Shown here: positions 1 through 8,455 of the stretch, in pieces | How the letters are laid out: each line of letters begins with the position of its first letter | How positions within the stretch are numbered: the first letter of the stretch is position 1 | Source: Oscillospiraceae bacterium | Lineage (GTDB): Bacteria; Bacillota; Clostridia; Oscillospirales; Acutalibacteraceae | Length of the DNA: 64,000 bases | Assembly (NCBI GenBank): GCA_015066175.1 | Contig: SVOW01000003.1 | Location: 62,001-126,000 of the forward strand | Direction: 5' to 3' | The notes under the pieces: generated by a model | Database searches by the model: none | What the model was told of the DNA's origin: nothing | What the model saw: the letters and a program-made list of their open reading frames with translations, nothing else | Translations under genes and position numbers: made by a program

Positions 1-1376
1 CAAAAGCAGAAGGCTTTAATATTTATCACTCTATAAAGATATGGAGCGCCGCAGATGGTTTAGAGCCAGTTATTGATCCTTTAGAATTTGATTACTCGTT
101 AATTCCTTATGGAGAAGAAGCTTTAGAAGGTGGAGTATTACCAGCTACTTTAGATTTTTCACAATTTGAGGGTAGAGAAGTAGGCGCTATGTTTGGCTTA
201 TATTCAGAAGAAGATAATGTAAATATATTTATTACTTTCGGACAATCAAAAGGAAATACAGCCTTGATTATGCGCGCTACAACAAAATATGGCACTACAG
301 ATATAGGTTATTTAAAAGGCGGAGAAGCCTATATAGATTTTGAAGTTAATACTGAGGGCTGGTATGCAGTAAGTGATGAAGGCGGTAGGCTACTTAGTTA
401 GGAAGAATTAAATTTTTTTAAAGGCTATAAATTTAATAACTTAAAAATTGTAGATTTCGGCACTCTTACAAAAATGGATGAAGGAATGGAAATTGTATCA
501 GAAGAATTTGCAGAGTTTTTTCTTCGTGATTTCCTTAATTTCTACTTCCCTTCTGGCGGTATATATAGACTACCTTATAAAAATAACGCTGGAGGCTATT
601 ATATCCCTTCTGTAGATAGTGAAGGCTACTTAAACTGGAAAGCTACTAAGCCTAATATGCCAGAAGTAGAGCGCGTTAATATTACTAATAAGGTAAAAGT
701 ATGGGGCGCGGCTGATGGTTTAGTTTGTCCTTCAACAAGTCCTTATGACTTTGACTTTACACAGATACCAGAAAATGAAACAGTAGAAGTAGATTTAGGC
801 TTAGAGCTTGATAAGTTTGATATATCGCGCTTTGAAGGTAGAAATGTGGGCGCGGCTTTGATAGTTGTTGATGAAGAAACAAAATTTAACTATACATTTA
901 ATTTTGCTCAATTTGCTGGAATGTTTGTAATGGGTTTTCAAGGTGATGGTGACAGCTTGCACTATTTCAAAAAAGGTGATACTTATGTAAATTTTACGGC
1001 TGATAGTGAAGGCTGGTATAGTGGAGAATTTAACGAGCCAGAAACCGTACATAAAGCAACAAGCGCAGATATAGCGCGCTTTAGTGGTTATTTGAAGAAA
1101 GCTAAAATAGTTGATTTTGGCTCTATACAATTAAAAAGCCTTAAAGAAGAAATGGGCTTAGAAGTAGAAAATGTATTAGATGAAATTATAAATAATCTCA
1201 TTTGTTTCTATTTGCCTACTGGATATTATAAAATGCCGCGCAATACAGAAGCTAAAAGCTCTGGCGGTTTAGATTTAGAAATTACTCCAGAAGATGAAGG
1301 TAAATTTTTAATGATACAGGGCGGCGCAGTTGCTAAAGTTACTATTGAGGAGGTTTTAAATGTTTTACATAAATAA
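1..1376 (+). CDS. Phage repeat-module structural protein (5' end outside window)
   Basis: Open from the left edge in frame 3 and closed by TAA at 1374-1376, giving at least 457 residues. One in-frame TAG lies at 399-401 and the flanking protein continues without disruption. The visible part holds two tandem copies of a module of about 215 residues. Shared landmarks are W-x-A-A-D-G-L, F-E-G-R-x-V-G-A, a glycine-rich strand ending T/S-E-G-W-Y, K-I-V-D-F-G, and F-Y-x-P-x-G. The C-terminus has an E-D-E-G-K-F-L stretch of the kind seen at the ends of phage fibre or decoration proteins. It overlaps the portal start by 17 bases, so it belongs to the head operon. I do not recognise the family; a decoration or fibre role is inference. 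A terminase would normally lie further left. Confidence 0.7.
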
Positions 1377-2685
1377 AGAAACAGAATTAACTATAGAGCT
1401 ACTACAGAAAATGATTAACAGATTTAGAGTTAATGTAGAGCCAAAGCTAAACAGATATAAAAATTATTATGATGGTATTCAGTCCATTTTAAACAAAACT
1501 TATTCTGACCCTTCAAAACCCTGTAACAAGTCAGTTATCAACTACTGTAAGAATATTGTGGATAGCTATTGTGGATATTTAGCTACTCCATCATATATCA
1601 GCTACAGAAGTGAGCAAGATATAACTGATGTTATGGAGATTTTGAAGTATAACGATTATCAAGCGGAAGATGCAGACTTTTTATTTGATGCTCTTATCTA
1701 TGGTACTGCGGCTGAGCTTATGTATAACGATGCAGAGGGTCACACTCGTTTCAGACTTATTAACCCTACTCAATGCTTTGCGGTTTATGATGATAGCTTA
1801 ACTGAGGATTTACTATACTTTGTCAGAATGTATAGGGTTAATGAATGGGATAACTCAGATACTTATGCGGTCGATGTATATTCAGACTACGATATTAAAC
1901 ATTATACAATGCAAGGCACTAACGGCTATTTATCTTTCAAAGATGAAGAGCCGCATTATTTTGCTCAATGCCCAGCTAATGTATTCAATTTACCAGATGA
2001 AAAATCTATTTTTGATTGTATTATGAGCTTACAGGATAGTGTAAATGAGCTACTTAGCGCAGAGATTGATGACTTTAGTGCTTTTTGTGATGCTTATTTA
2101 GTTTTATCTGGTTGTGACTTAGAAGCAGAAGATGTAGCAAGTATGAAAGAAAATAGAGTGTTAGTTTTACCAGAAGGCGCGGTAGCTGGTTGGCTTACTA
2201 AAAATGCTTCAGATGCACAGGTAGAAAACATACTGAAAAGAATACATGATAGCATTTACAGGATTGCACAATGCCCAGATTTTAGCTCTGAAACTTTTGT
2301 AGGTGGAGTATCTTCTGGTATTGCTATCAGATATAGACTTACAGGCATGGAAACTAGAGCAGCTAAGATTTGCGCAGAGATGAAGAAAGCACTTCAGCGC
2401 AGAGTAGAGATTATTTGTGGTATTGCAACTCTTAAACTTGGAGAAGAAGTTTATAGAGAAATAGAAATAGACTTTAAACGCAATATTCCAGAAGATTTAA
2501 CAGCGGTCATTAATGTAGTTAATAGCTTAAAGGGTACTGTATCAGATGCTACTCTTTTAGGTCAGTTACCTTTTATTAGTGATATTAATGCAGAGCTTGA
2601 AGCGGTACAGGCGCAGAAGAGCGCAAACATGGAGCTATATGGCTTCAATGCTCCAGTAGAAGAAACCGAAGAAGAAGAAATTTAA
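1360..2685 (+). CDS. Phage portal protein (SPP1 gp6-like)
   Basis: 441 residues, ATG preceded by GAGGAGG, TAA stop, no in-frame TAG. The N-terminus (R-Y-K-N-Y-Y-D-G-I-Q-S-I-L-N near residues 25-40, then N-K-S-V-I-N-Y-C-K-N-I-V-D-S-Y-C-G-Y-L near 50-70) is the typical start of SPP1 gp6-type portals, and the length fits. The portal forms the dodecameric vertex ring through which DNA is packaged. The acidic C-terminal tail (E-E-T-E-E-E-E-I) is also common in the family. It lies directly upstream of the MuF/gp7 gene, the standard order in these phages. Confidence 0.9.
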   Translation: MFYINKETELTIELLQKMINRFRVNVEPKLNRYKNYYDGIQSILNKTYSDPSKPCNKSVINYCKNIVDSYCGYLATPSYISYRSEQDITDVMEILKYNDYQAEDADFLFDALIYGTAAELMYNDAEGHTRFRLINPTQCFAVYDDSLTEDLLYFVRMYRVNEWDNSDTYAVDVYSDYDIKHYTMQGTNGYLSFKDEEPHYFAQCPANVFNLPDEKSIFDCIMSLQDSVNELLSAEIDDFSAFCDAYLVLSGCDLEAEDVASMKENRVLVLPEGAVAGWLTKNASDAQVENILKRIHDSIYRIAQCPDFSSETFVGGVSSGIAIRYRLTGMETRAAKICAEMKKALQRRVEIICGIATLKLGEEVYREIEIDFKRNIPEDLTAVINVVNSLKGTVSDATLLGQLPFISDINAELEAVQAQKSANMELYGFNAPVEETEEEEI

Positions 2686-2763
2686 AAAATTTTTGAAATT
2701 TGGGGCAAAACTGTGTAAAGCTCTATAGATAATTTTTACTTATATATAGGAGGCTGAATAACT

Positions 2764-4020
2764 GTGGATTATTGGGCAGAAAGAAACTTGAAAACACAGA
2801 AAGCTTTATATGATAAAGGTGTAGCAAAGGCTGAAAAACAAATGGCTAAATACTATAAGAAAGCTATGGATAATGTTATCAGCTCCTTTGAAGCTACACA
2901 TAAAAAGCTTTTAAAAACTATGGAAGATGGGCGCGAGCCTACACCAGCCGATTTATATAAGCTTGATAAATACTGGCAGATGCAAGGATAGCTAAAAAAA
3001 GAGTTAGAGCTATTGGGAAACAAAGAAATAGAAGCTCTCAGTAAAACCTTTACTAACGCATATAAAGATGTTTATGATAATTTAGCTATACAAGGCGGCG
3101 CTATGTTTGCAGAAGTAGATAAAAAGGCGGCTGAGCAAGTAATGCAATAGATATGGTGTGCTGATGGTAAAACTTGGAGTTAGCGCATTTGGACTAACAC
3201 AGATAAGCTACAACAGATGTTAAATGATTAGTTGCTGGATTGTGTTATTACTGGTAAAAAGACTACTGAGCTAAAAAATCTGCTTCAAGAGAGATTTTAG
3301 GTAAGTTATAGCGCGGCTGATAGTTTGGTGCGCACAGAGATAGCTCATATACAGACACAGGCGGCGCGCGATAGATATATAGATGCTGGAGTGGCTGAGG
3401 TAGAAGTATGGGCAGATAAAGATGAGCGCCGCTGTGATGTTTGCGGAAAACTTCACGAAAAGCGCTTTAAGGTTACAGAGAAGATACCAGTACCAGCTCA
3501 TCCCAGATGCAGATGTACTATTATTCCGGTGGTAGAGCCGGATAATCAGTTAGTAGTTAGAGATGATAGAAATTAGCTCGTACCGGCTGATTAGGTAAAT
3601 CCATTAAGAGTTAATAAGCCATTGACAACAAAGAAAAAAGATGTTAGAATCACACTAACTGAGGTATAGCAGAAAGCATAGGAAAAAGTAGATGAATTAA
3701 AAAAACACGGTGAGCTTGAATTTTATTAGCATACAGAAAGGCATTAGAGCCATGCTGAAAAGATTACAGGATTAGTTGGTAATAAAGCGTGGGAAAAATA
3801 TGAAAAAGAAGCTTCGGATTTTATAAAAAAAGATATTGACGGAGCAAATGTAGATGGCTTTATTAGTAAATAGGGGTGGCTTTTCAAATTTGAAAAAACT
3901 ACTGGTTATTTTGCTATATTAAGTGATAGAAACACCATTTCAACATATTTTATACCAGACAAAAAGACACCAGAAGAATATTGGAAAGATTAGATTTAGA
4001 GATATTATATAGAGGAGTAA
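2764..4020 (+). CDS. MuF/SPP1 gp7-like minor capsid protein fused to a nuclease-like toxin domain, TAG-recoded
   Basis: One continuous frame from GTG 2764 (AGGAGG upstream) to TAA 4018-4020, 418 codons, interrupted only by 14 TAGs (2989, 3148, 3181, 3229, 3298, 3574, 3592, 3667, 3679, 3727, 3745, 3871, 3991, 3997). Read as Gln, residues about 115-275 form an MuF/gp7 domain: G-K-T-W-S-Q-R-I-W, then E-R-F-Q-V-S-Y-S-A-A-D-S-L-V-R-T-E, and a zinc-like C-D-V-C-G...H-P-R-C-R-C end. Residues about 300-415 look like a BECR-type (barnase/EndoU/ColicinE5-D/RelE) phage nuclease domain: H-T-E-R-H, Y-E-K-E-A-S-D-F, G-W-L-F-K-F, then T-Y-F-I-P and Y-W. MuF-toxin fusions followed by an immunity gene are known in temperate Firmicutes phages; the toxin activity here is inferred. 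Under the standard code only 75 residues would be made. Confidence 0.85.
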
Positions 4021-4025
4021 TTGAA

Positions 4026-4232
4026 ATGATTATTGGAAATAAAGTTGTTTTTCCACATCTATGTCCAGTGTGTAAAAAACATAGTTTTACCGAGCCTTTT
4101 GAAGATTGTCCCGTTTGTAACTGGGCTAATGATGTTACTCAAGAGGCGTATCCAGACTGGCAACATTGTGGAAATTTTATGAGCCTTAATGAAGCTAAAC
4201 AAGCATTTAAAGAAGGTAAAAAAATTATTTAA
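4026..4232 (+). CDS. CPCC cysteine-rich protein, putative immunity protein for the MuF toxin
   Basis: 68 residues from ATG 4026 to TAA, five bases after the toxin gene. A GAGGAG at 4010-4015, inside the last toxin codons, sits correctly spaced for this ATG. The protein has C-P-V-C near residue 13 and C-P-V-C-N-W near residue 27 followed by acidic and tryptophan positions, which fits the cysteine-rich CPCC family found beside polymorphic toxins. Position immediately after a MuF-toxin fusion supports an antidote role, which is inference. The gene has no TAG and encodes its glutamines with CAA, in contrast to the toxin domain. Confidence 0.75.
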   Translation: MIIGNKVVFPHLCPVCKKHSFTEPFEDCPVCNWANDVTQEAYPDWQHCGNFMSLNEAKQAFKEGKKII

Positions 4233-4251
4233 TTTAATAAAAAGTAAAACG

Positions 4252-4295
4252 AAAAGACTTAATTTTCACTCAATGAAAACTAAGTCTTTTTTTAT
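4252..4295 (+). terminator. Intrinsic terminator after the immunity gene
   Basis: Arms 4252-4268 and 4274-4290 pair almost perfectly (AAAAGACTTA... with ...TAAGTCTTTT) and run into a T tract. It separates the portal/MuF/immunity block from the scaffold gene. Confidence 0.85.
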
Positions 4296-4387
4296 ATGCC
4301 TTTTGTATAGGGGTTAGGCGGTAAAGAAACAACTAAATAAATTTTACAAGGGTTAGCAATTAAGCTAAAACTTACGGAGGTATTAAA

Positions 4388-4963
4388 ATGGAAGATACAA
4401 CAATTAACACTAATGTTAGTGAAAATGAAGCTACAGGCGCAGTAGCTACAGAAGAAACAGTAAAAACTTATTCACAGGAAGAAGTATTAGCTCTTTTACA
4501 GAGTGAAACAGACAAAAGAGTTACAGAAGCTCTTAGAAAGCAACAAAGAAAACACGAAAAAGAGTTAAGTCTATCTAAGCTTGACGGAAGCGAAAGAGAA
4601 AAAGCCGAAAAAGATAACAGAATAGCTGAGCTTGAAGAGCAGTTAGCTCAATTCCAGATTGAAAGAAATAAATCAGAGCTTAAATCTGTTTTATCAAGTC
4701 GCGGCTTATCAGCTGAATTTGCTGACATTATCAATATTTCAGATGATATTGAAGCTTCATAGGCTAATATAGATAAACTCGATAAGCTTTTTAAATCTGC
4801 GGTAAAGGCAGAGGTAGAAAAAAGATTAGCTGGTAATGCTCCAAAAGGTAACGGAAGCACACAGACAGAAATCACTAAAGAAACTGCTATGAAAATGAGC
4901 TTAGCAGAAATACAAGAATTAAAAAGCTCTAACCCAGAGCTATATAACAAACTATTTAACTAA
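4388..4963 (+). CDS. Phage capsid scaffolding protein (DUF4355/gp20-like)
   Basis: 191 residues from ATG 4388 (ACGGAGG upstream) to TAA 4961-4963 with one in-frame TAG at 4760-4762. An acidic N-terminus is followed by Y-S-Q-E-E-V near residue 30 and a long charged coiled coil (K-Q-Q-R-K-H-E-K-E... A-E-L-E-E-Q-L), then a lysine-containing tail. This is the usual layout of Firmicutes phage scaffolds encoded immediately before the capsid gene. Scaffolds direct procapsid assembly and leave before DNA fills the head. Stopping at the TAG would remove the C-terminal third, where such proteins contact the capsid. Confidence 0.85.
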
Positions 4964-4983
4964 TTTAAGGAGGGTCATTAATA

Positions 4984-5766
4984 ATGGCTAATACAGTATT
5001 TGAAAACAAAATTATTGAAGCTAAAGCAAAGGATTTGCTTACAACTTCTCTTAACACTAGAAATCTTATGACAGTTGATAACTCACTTACTTCTGAAGCT
5101 GGTATGACTAAAACAATTAATGTTTATACATATGATGGTACTGCAGAAGAATTAGTAGCTGGTCAGGGTAACACAAACAGAGGCTCTATCTCATATGAAG
5201 GTAAAGACTACACAGTAAAACTTGTACAATAGGCTTTTGATTATCAAGATGAAGATTACATGAAAGACAATACTATTGTTGATAACATGCTTAAAGGTGC
5301 TAACCAAGTTATGGTTAATAAAATGACTGCAGACTTTATTGCAGAAGTTAAGAAAGCTACAGAAAAAAGTGAATTTGCTACTTTTGGTTATGAAGCTATC
5401 GTAGATGGTATCTCAGCTCTTAACCTTGAAGATGAAAGCAAACTTTTTGTAGTTATTCCTAATGAATGGAAAGCTGAATTAAGAAAAGATGAAGATTATA
5501 AGAGCGCTCGCATGGGTGAAGTAATCTATAACGGACAAGTAGGTACTATTTGCGGTATTCCTGTTATTGCTACTAAAGCTCTTACAGATGAAGCTTATGT
5601 TATGACTGTAGAAGCAGTTAAACTCTTCATTAAGAAAGATGTTGAAGTAGAGCAAGACAGAGATGCAGATACTCGTACAAATTCTGTATATCTTCGTACT
5701 GCTTATATTGCAGCTCTTGTAGATGCTACAAAAATCTGTAAGCTTATTGCAAAAGCTACAGTTTAA
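4984..5766 (+). CDS. Major capsid protein (HK97-fold type)
   Basis: 260 residues from ATG 4984 (AAGGAGG) to TAA, one in-frame TAG at 5230-5232. The sequence continues across the TAG as V-K-L-V-Q-[TAG]-A-F-D-Y-Q-D-E-D, a stretch resembling small capsid proteins of this type. The C-terminal half contains F-V-V-I-P-N-E-W, G-T-I-C-G-I-P-V-I and a final strand-rich part ending A-Y-I-A-A-L-V-D, consistent with an HK97 fold. Position after the scaffold and before the connectors makes the assignment firm, although the exact family is not resolved. Confidence 0.85.
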
Positions 5767-5849
5767 TTTCAGAGTATCTTCCAAAGGGGAGTAAGTAAGG
5801 GAGATACTCTCTCTTACTCCCTAAAAGATATGTAAAAGGAGGATAACTA

Positions 5850-6143
5850 ATGATTGAAGAAATCAAAATTTTACTAGGTGAGGCCGCAGACAATTTTACA
5901 GAGGCTCAGATAGGCTTATGCGCTAAACAAGCTTTAGCAGAAGTAGAGGCTTACTGTAATAGAAAAGTAGATTATGAGCTAGAGCTACAGGCGCAGAAAA
6001 TCGCAATTATCAAGCTCAATAGACTTAATACAGAAGGTTTAGCTAGTGTAGGATTTAGCGGTACTTCTGAGGCTTATATAGATGGTTACCCAGCGGAAAT
6101 ATTAGCAGTATTAAACAGAAAGCGCCGTATTAAGGTGGTGTGA
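5850..6143 (+). CDS. Head-tail connector (gp6-like adaptor)
   Basis: 97 residues, AAGGAGG upstream, TGA stop. It is an all-helical small protein beginning I-E-E-I-K-I-L-L-G with A-L-A-E-V-E-A-Y-C-N-R near residue 30, the pattern of phage gp6/gp15-type head-completion adaptors that sit under the portal. It starts a run of closely packed head-closure and tail genes. No in-frame TAG. The TGA stop shows that TGA keeps its normal meaning. Confidence 0.75.
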   Translation: MIEEIKILLGEAADNFTEAQIGLCAKQALAEVEAYCNRKVDYELELQAQKIAIIKLNRLNTEGLASVGFSGTSEAYIDGYPAEILAVLNRKRRIKVV

Positions 6144-6146
6144 GTT

Positions 6147-6431
6147 TTGATTAATACAGAAATGAAAAAATATGACTACTCTACTTTTGGAGATAAAGAT
6201 GAATACGGTCAAAAACAACTCTCAGAAGTTAAGGGTCAGATAAAAATGGCTATCTATACAACTTCACAGGGTATTCAAGATAATATCAGATATAAAGATG
6301 CTACATATGTAGGCTTAACACACGCTAAAGTAGATGACACTTATGTTATAAATTATGGAAATGAGCGCTTGAAAGTCTTATATGTAAATACTCAAGGGAG
6401 ATATAAACAGGTGTTTATGAAAAATCTATGA
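6147..6431 (+). CDS. Head closure (stopper-like) protein
   Basis: 94 residues from a TTG start three bases after the preceding TGA, ending with an ATGA overlap into the next gene. Beta-rich sequence with Y-S-T-F-G-D-K-D-E-Y-G near residue 10 and K-V-L-Y-V-N-T-Q-G near the end fits phage head-closure proteins by size, position and pattern. The exact family was not identified. Confidence 0.6.
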   Translation: MINTEMKKYDYSTFGDKDEYGQKQLSEVKGQIKMAIYTTSQGIQDNIRYKDATYVGLTHAKVDDTYVINYGNERLKVLYVNTQGRYKQVFMKNL

Positions 6432-6853
6432 GTGATATTAAAATGAATGGTTTAAACGGAATATTAGATAGTCTAGATAGTATGGCTAATATGGAAAATG
6501 TTGAGGGCGCGCTGAGTAAGGCATGTATGCTAGTCGAAAGAAGCGCGAAACAGAAAGCTCCAAAAGGTAACGGAGAATTAAGGCGCTCTATTACTAGTAG
6601 GATAGAAAGCAACGAAACAGAAACAGTAGGAGTAGTATTTACTCCTCTTGAATATGCACCCTATGTAGAATATGGTACTGGTTTATTTGCAGAAGATGGA
6701 GGTAGGCTAGATGTACCATGGAATTATAAAGATGATGAGGGAAACTGGCACAGTACAAGCGGTATGAAACCGCAACCTTTTTTGCGCCCAGCATTTAACG
6801 AAAACAAAGAAGCAATATTAAGAATTTTACAGGAGGGTATAACAGATGGTTGA
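6428..6853 (+). CDS. HK97 gp10-like tail-completion protein
   Basis: 141 residues, ATG overlapping the previous stop, TGA stop overlapping the next ATG. Diagnostic stretch: A-P-K-G-N-G-E-L-R-R-S-I near residue 43, Y-A-P-Y-V-E-Y-G-T-G near 77, then P-Q-P-F-L-R-P-A-F near 117. This is the standard signature of HK97 gp10 family proteins, which complete the head-tail joint. No in-frame TAG. Confidence 0.9.
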   Translation: MSDIKMNGLNGILDSLDSMANMENVEGALSKACMLVERSAKQKAPKGNGELRRSITSRIESNETETVGVVFTPLEYAPYVEYGTGLFAEDGGRLDVPWNYKDDEGNWHSTSGMKPQPFLRPAFNENKEAILRILQEGITDG

Positions 6854-7196
6854 TTTTAATACTCAACTAGTTAGCGCGCTTGAAACTGTTTTACCTACTT
6901 ATTACGAAATGGCGCTAACAAGTGAAGCAAAAGTACCCTGTATATCTTATATGGAAACTAATAACTACTCTGTTACAGAGATATTAGGAGCTACTATTGG
7001 ATATAGTCGCATAACATACTAGGTAAAAATATGGGGTCATAAAATCGCAGACTTACAAAAGTATGCGGTCGAAGTTGATAAAGTATTGCGCGCTCTTGGT
7101 TTCAAGAGAATAGCTAGCGGTGAATTATACGATAATAACAGTACAATGATACAAAAAATATTAACCTATGAAGCTCTGGCTTCAGAGGAATTTTAA
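6846..7196 (+). CDS. Tail terminator-like protein (gp17/DUF3168-like), TAG-interrupted
   Basis: 116 codons from ATG 6846 (overlapping the previous stop) to TAA 7194-7196, with an in-frame TAG at 7020-7022. Under the standard code it breaks into two short fragments and is easily missed. Read through, it gives S-R-I-T-Y-[TAG]-V-K-I-W-G, matching the Y-Q-V-x-I-W type strand of small tail-terminator proteins between gp10-like and tail-tube genes. Start and stop fit the overlapping operon layout exactly. Confidence 0.75.
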
Positions 7197-7213
7197 TTAT
7201 AGGAGGCTATATA

Positions 7214-7624
7214 ATGGCAGTTATTAGTAAAGGTATTAAACTTTCTTACAAGGCTACAGAAAGCGCTGAAGCATATACAGAGCTTACTGACCTTCAAGAA
7301 ATCCCAGAATTAGGTGGAGATACAGAAGCTATTGAAATTACAACTTTAGCAGATGCAGCTCACAGATACACAGATGGTATTAAAAATTATGGTGATAGCT
7401 TAGCATTTAAATTTCTTTATGACCCTACATAGTTTAAAGCTATTCAGGCTCTTAAAGGTGTAGTTTATTGGAAAGTAGATATTCCAGAAGGTAATGATAA
7501 TGAGGCTTCAGCTTCATGTACTTTCTCTGGCTCATGCTCAGTTAAACTTGATGGAGCTGGAGTAAATGCGGCTCTTACATATACTCTCTCAGTTAAACCT
7601 AACTCAGAGATGACTTGGTCATAA
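7214..7624 (+). CDS. Major tail (tube) protein
   Basis: 136 residues from ATG 7214 (AGGAGG) to TAA 7622-7624 with an in-frame TAG at 7430-7432 (F-L-Y-D-P-T-[TAG]-F-K-A-I-Q). A strand-rich N-terminus with G-I-K-L-S-Y near residue 6 and I-P-E-L-G-G-D-T-E-A-I-E-I-T-T-L near 28 is typical of phi13/TP901-type tail-tube subunits. It is followed by a strong hairpin terminator, as commonly seen after highly expressed tube genes. Confidence 0.85.
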
Positions 7625-7642
7625 TTTAACCCGTTAATGGGA

Positions 7643-7687
7643 GTTGTGGAGAAGTTTCTTTCTCCACTTCTCCACAACTAAATTTTT
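7643..7687 (+). terminator. Hairpin after the tail-tube gene
   Basis: Perfect 12-bp arms, GTTGTGGAGAAG at 7643-7654 and its complement at 7667-7678, followed by a short T run. Likely a partial terminator that sets tube expression above that of the downstream genes. Confidence 0.8.
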
Positions 7688-7706
7688 ATAAAAGGAGAAA
7701 TTAACA

Positions 7707-8042
7707 ATGATGTATTACGATTTTGAAGCTGGTAATTCAGCTTATAAGCTTAGATTAAACACTAGAAATATTATTGCACTTGAAAAAGCTTTAGGGTGCG
7801 CGCCTCTTGGTATTTTTGGTAAGGGTGATAGAATACCAACTACTACAGAAATGGTATAGATTTTACACTCTTCTCTGCAACAATTCCAACATAGTATTAC
7901 TTTAGATAAAACTTATGATATTTTTGATAGCTATTTAGCAGATGGTAATAGTGTTACTGACTTTATTACTGTAATTGTAGAAGTTTATAAAGTATCTGGA
8001 ATTATTAAAGAAGATAAGATAGAAGAAACTGAAAAAAACTAA
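7707..8042 (+). CDS. Tail assembly chaperone, G-type, TAG-interrupted
   Basis: 111 codons from ATG 7707 (AAAGGAGA upstream) to TAA 8040-8042 with an in-frame TAG at 7857-7859. Neither half is long enough to be called under the standard code. Sequence begins M-M-Y-Y-D-F-E-A-G-N and contains R-L-N-T-R-N-I-I-A-L-E-K-A-L-G near residue 16, typical of gpG-like chaperones in Firmicutes siphophages. It lies between tail tube and tape measure. The gene ends inside a -1 slippery site, so part of the product should be extended into the T frame. Confidence 0.8.
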
Positions 8043-8070
8043 GTAAGGGAGAAGAAGATAATTCTTCTCC
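8033..8070 (+). promoter_or_regulatory. Programmed -1 ribosomal frameshift signal
   Basis: Slippery heptamer A-AAA-AAC at 8033-8039, in phase with the G frame and directly before its TAA. Eight bases later a hairpin has perfect 8-bp arms (8048-8055 with 8063-8070, 7-base loop). Heptamer, spacing and hairpin match the classical layout for G/GT tail chaperones. Confidence 0.85.
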
Positions 8071-8071
8071 T

Positions 8072-8455
8072 ATGTTTTATTCTGATGTGATTTATCAATG
8101 GCTAGATGTTGCTTTAGATTGTGGTATTAATGAGTTTGACTTTTGGAATATGACTATTCCAGAGCTTCAGCGCTCTATAAACAGTTATAACAGAATTAAG
8201 AAACGAGAAGCACAGGAAAAAGCCACTTATGATTATTTGTTAGCTGATTTAATCGGTCGAAGTGTTAGTAGAATTTATAGCTCTTCTAATACCATGCCAG
8301 AAATTAGTGAGGCTTACCCTACATTGTTTGATAGTGAAGAGATAAAACAAAAGAAACAAGCTAAACAAGCTGAGTTATCTGTTTTAAGGTTTAAACATTT
8401 TGCAAACTCTTATAACCAAAAATTTAAGGAGGTGCAAAGGGTAACTAATGAATGA
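8072..8455 (+). CDS. Tail assembly chaperone T-part (GT frameshift extension)
   Basis: Open in the -1 frame from 8039 through TGA at 8453-8455. The first ATG of this frame is 8072 but no ribosome site precedes it, so the natural product is probably the G-T fusion made by slippage at 8033-8039. The 127-residue part contains Y-Q-W-L-D-V-A-L-D-C-G-I near residue 8 and a helical charged remainder, fitting gpT-like proteins. The stop overlaps the tape-measure start. Confidence 0.75.
   Translation: MFYSDVIYQWLDVALDCGINEFDFWNMTIPELQRSINSYNRIKKREAQEKATYDYLLADLIGRSVSRIYSSSNTMPEISEAYPTLFDSEEIKQKKQAKQAELSVLRFKHFANSYNQKFKEVQRVTNE

Noticed and set aside
2989-4020. Reading the MuF region as a decayed pseudogene
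   Set aside because: Fourteen interruptions are all TAG, with no TAA, TGA or frameshift; domain motifs remain in order and the same TAG-only pattern occurs in nine other genes.
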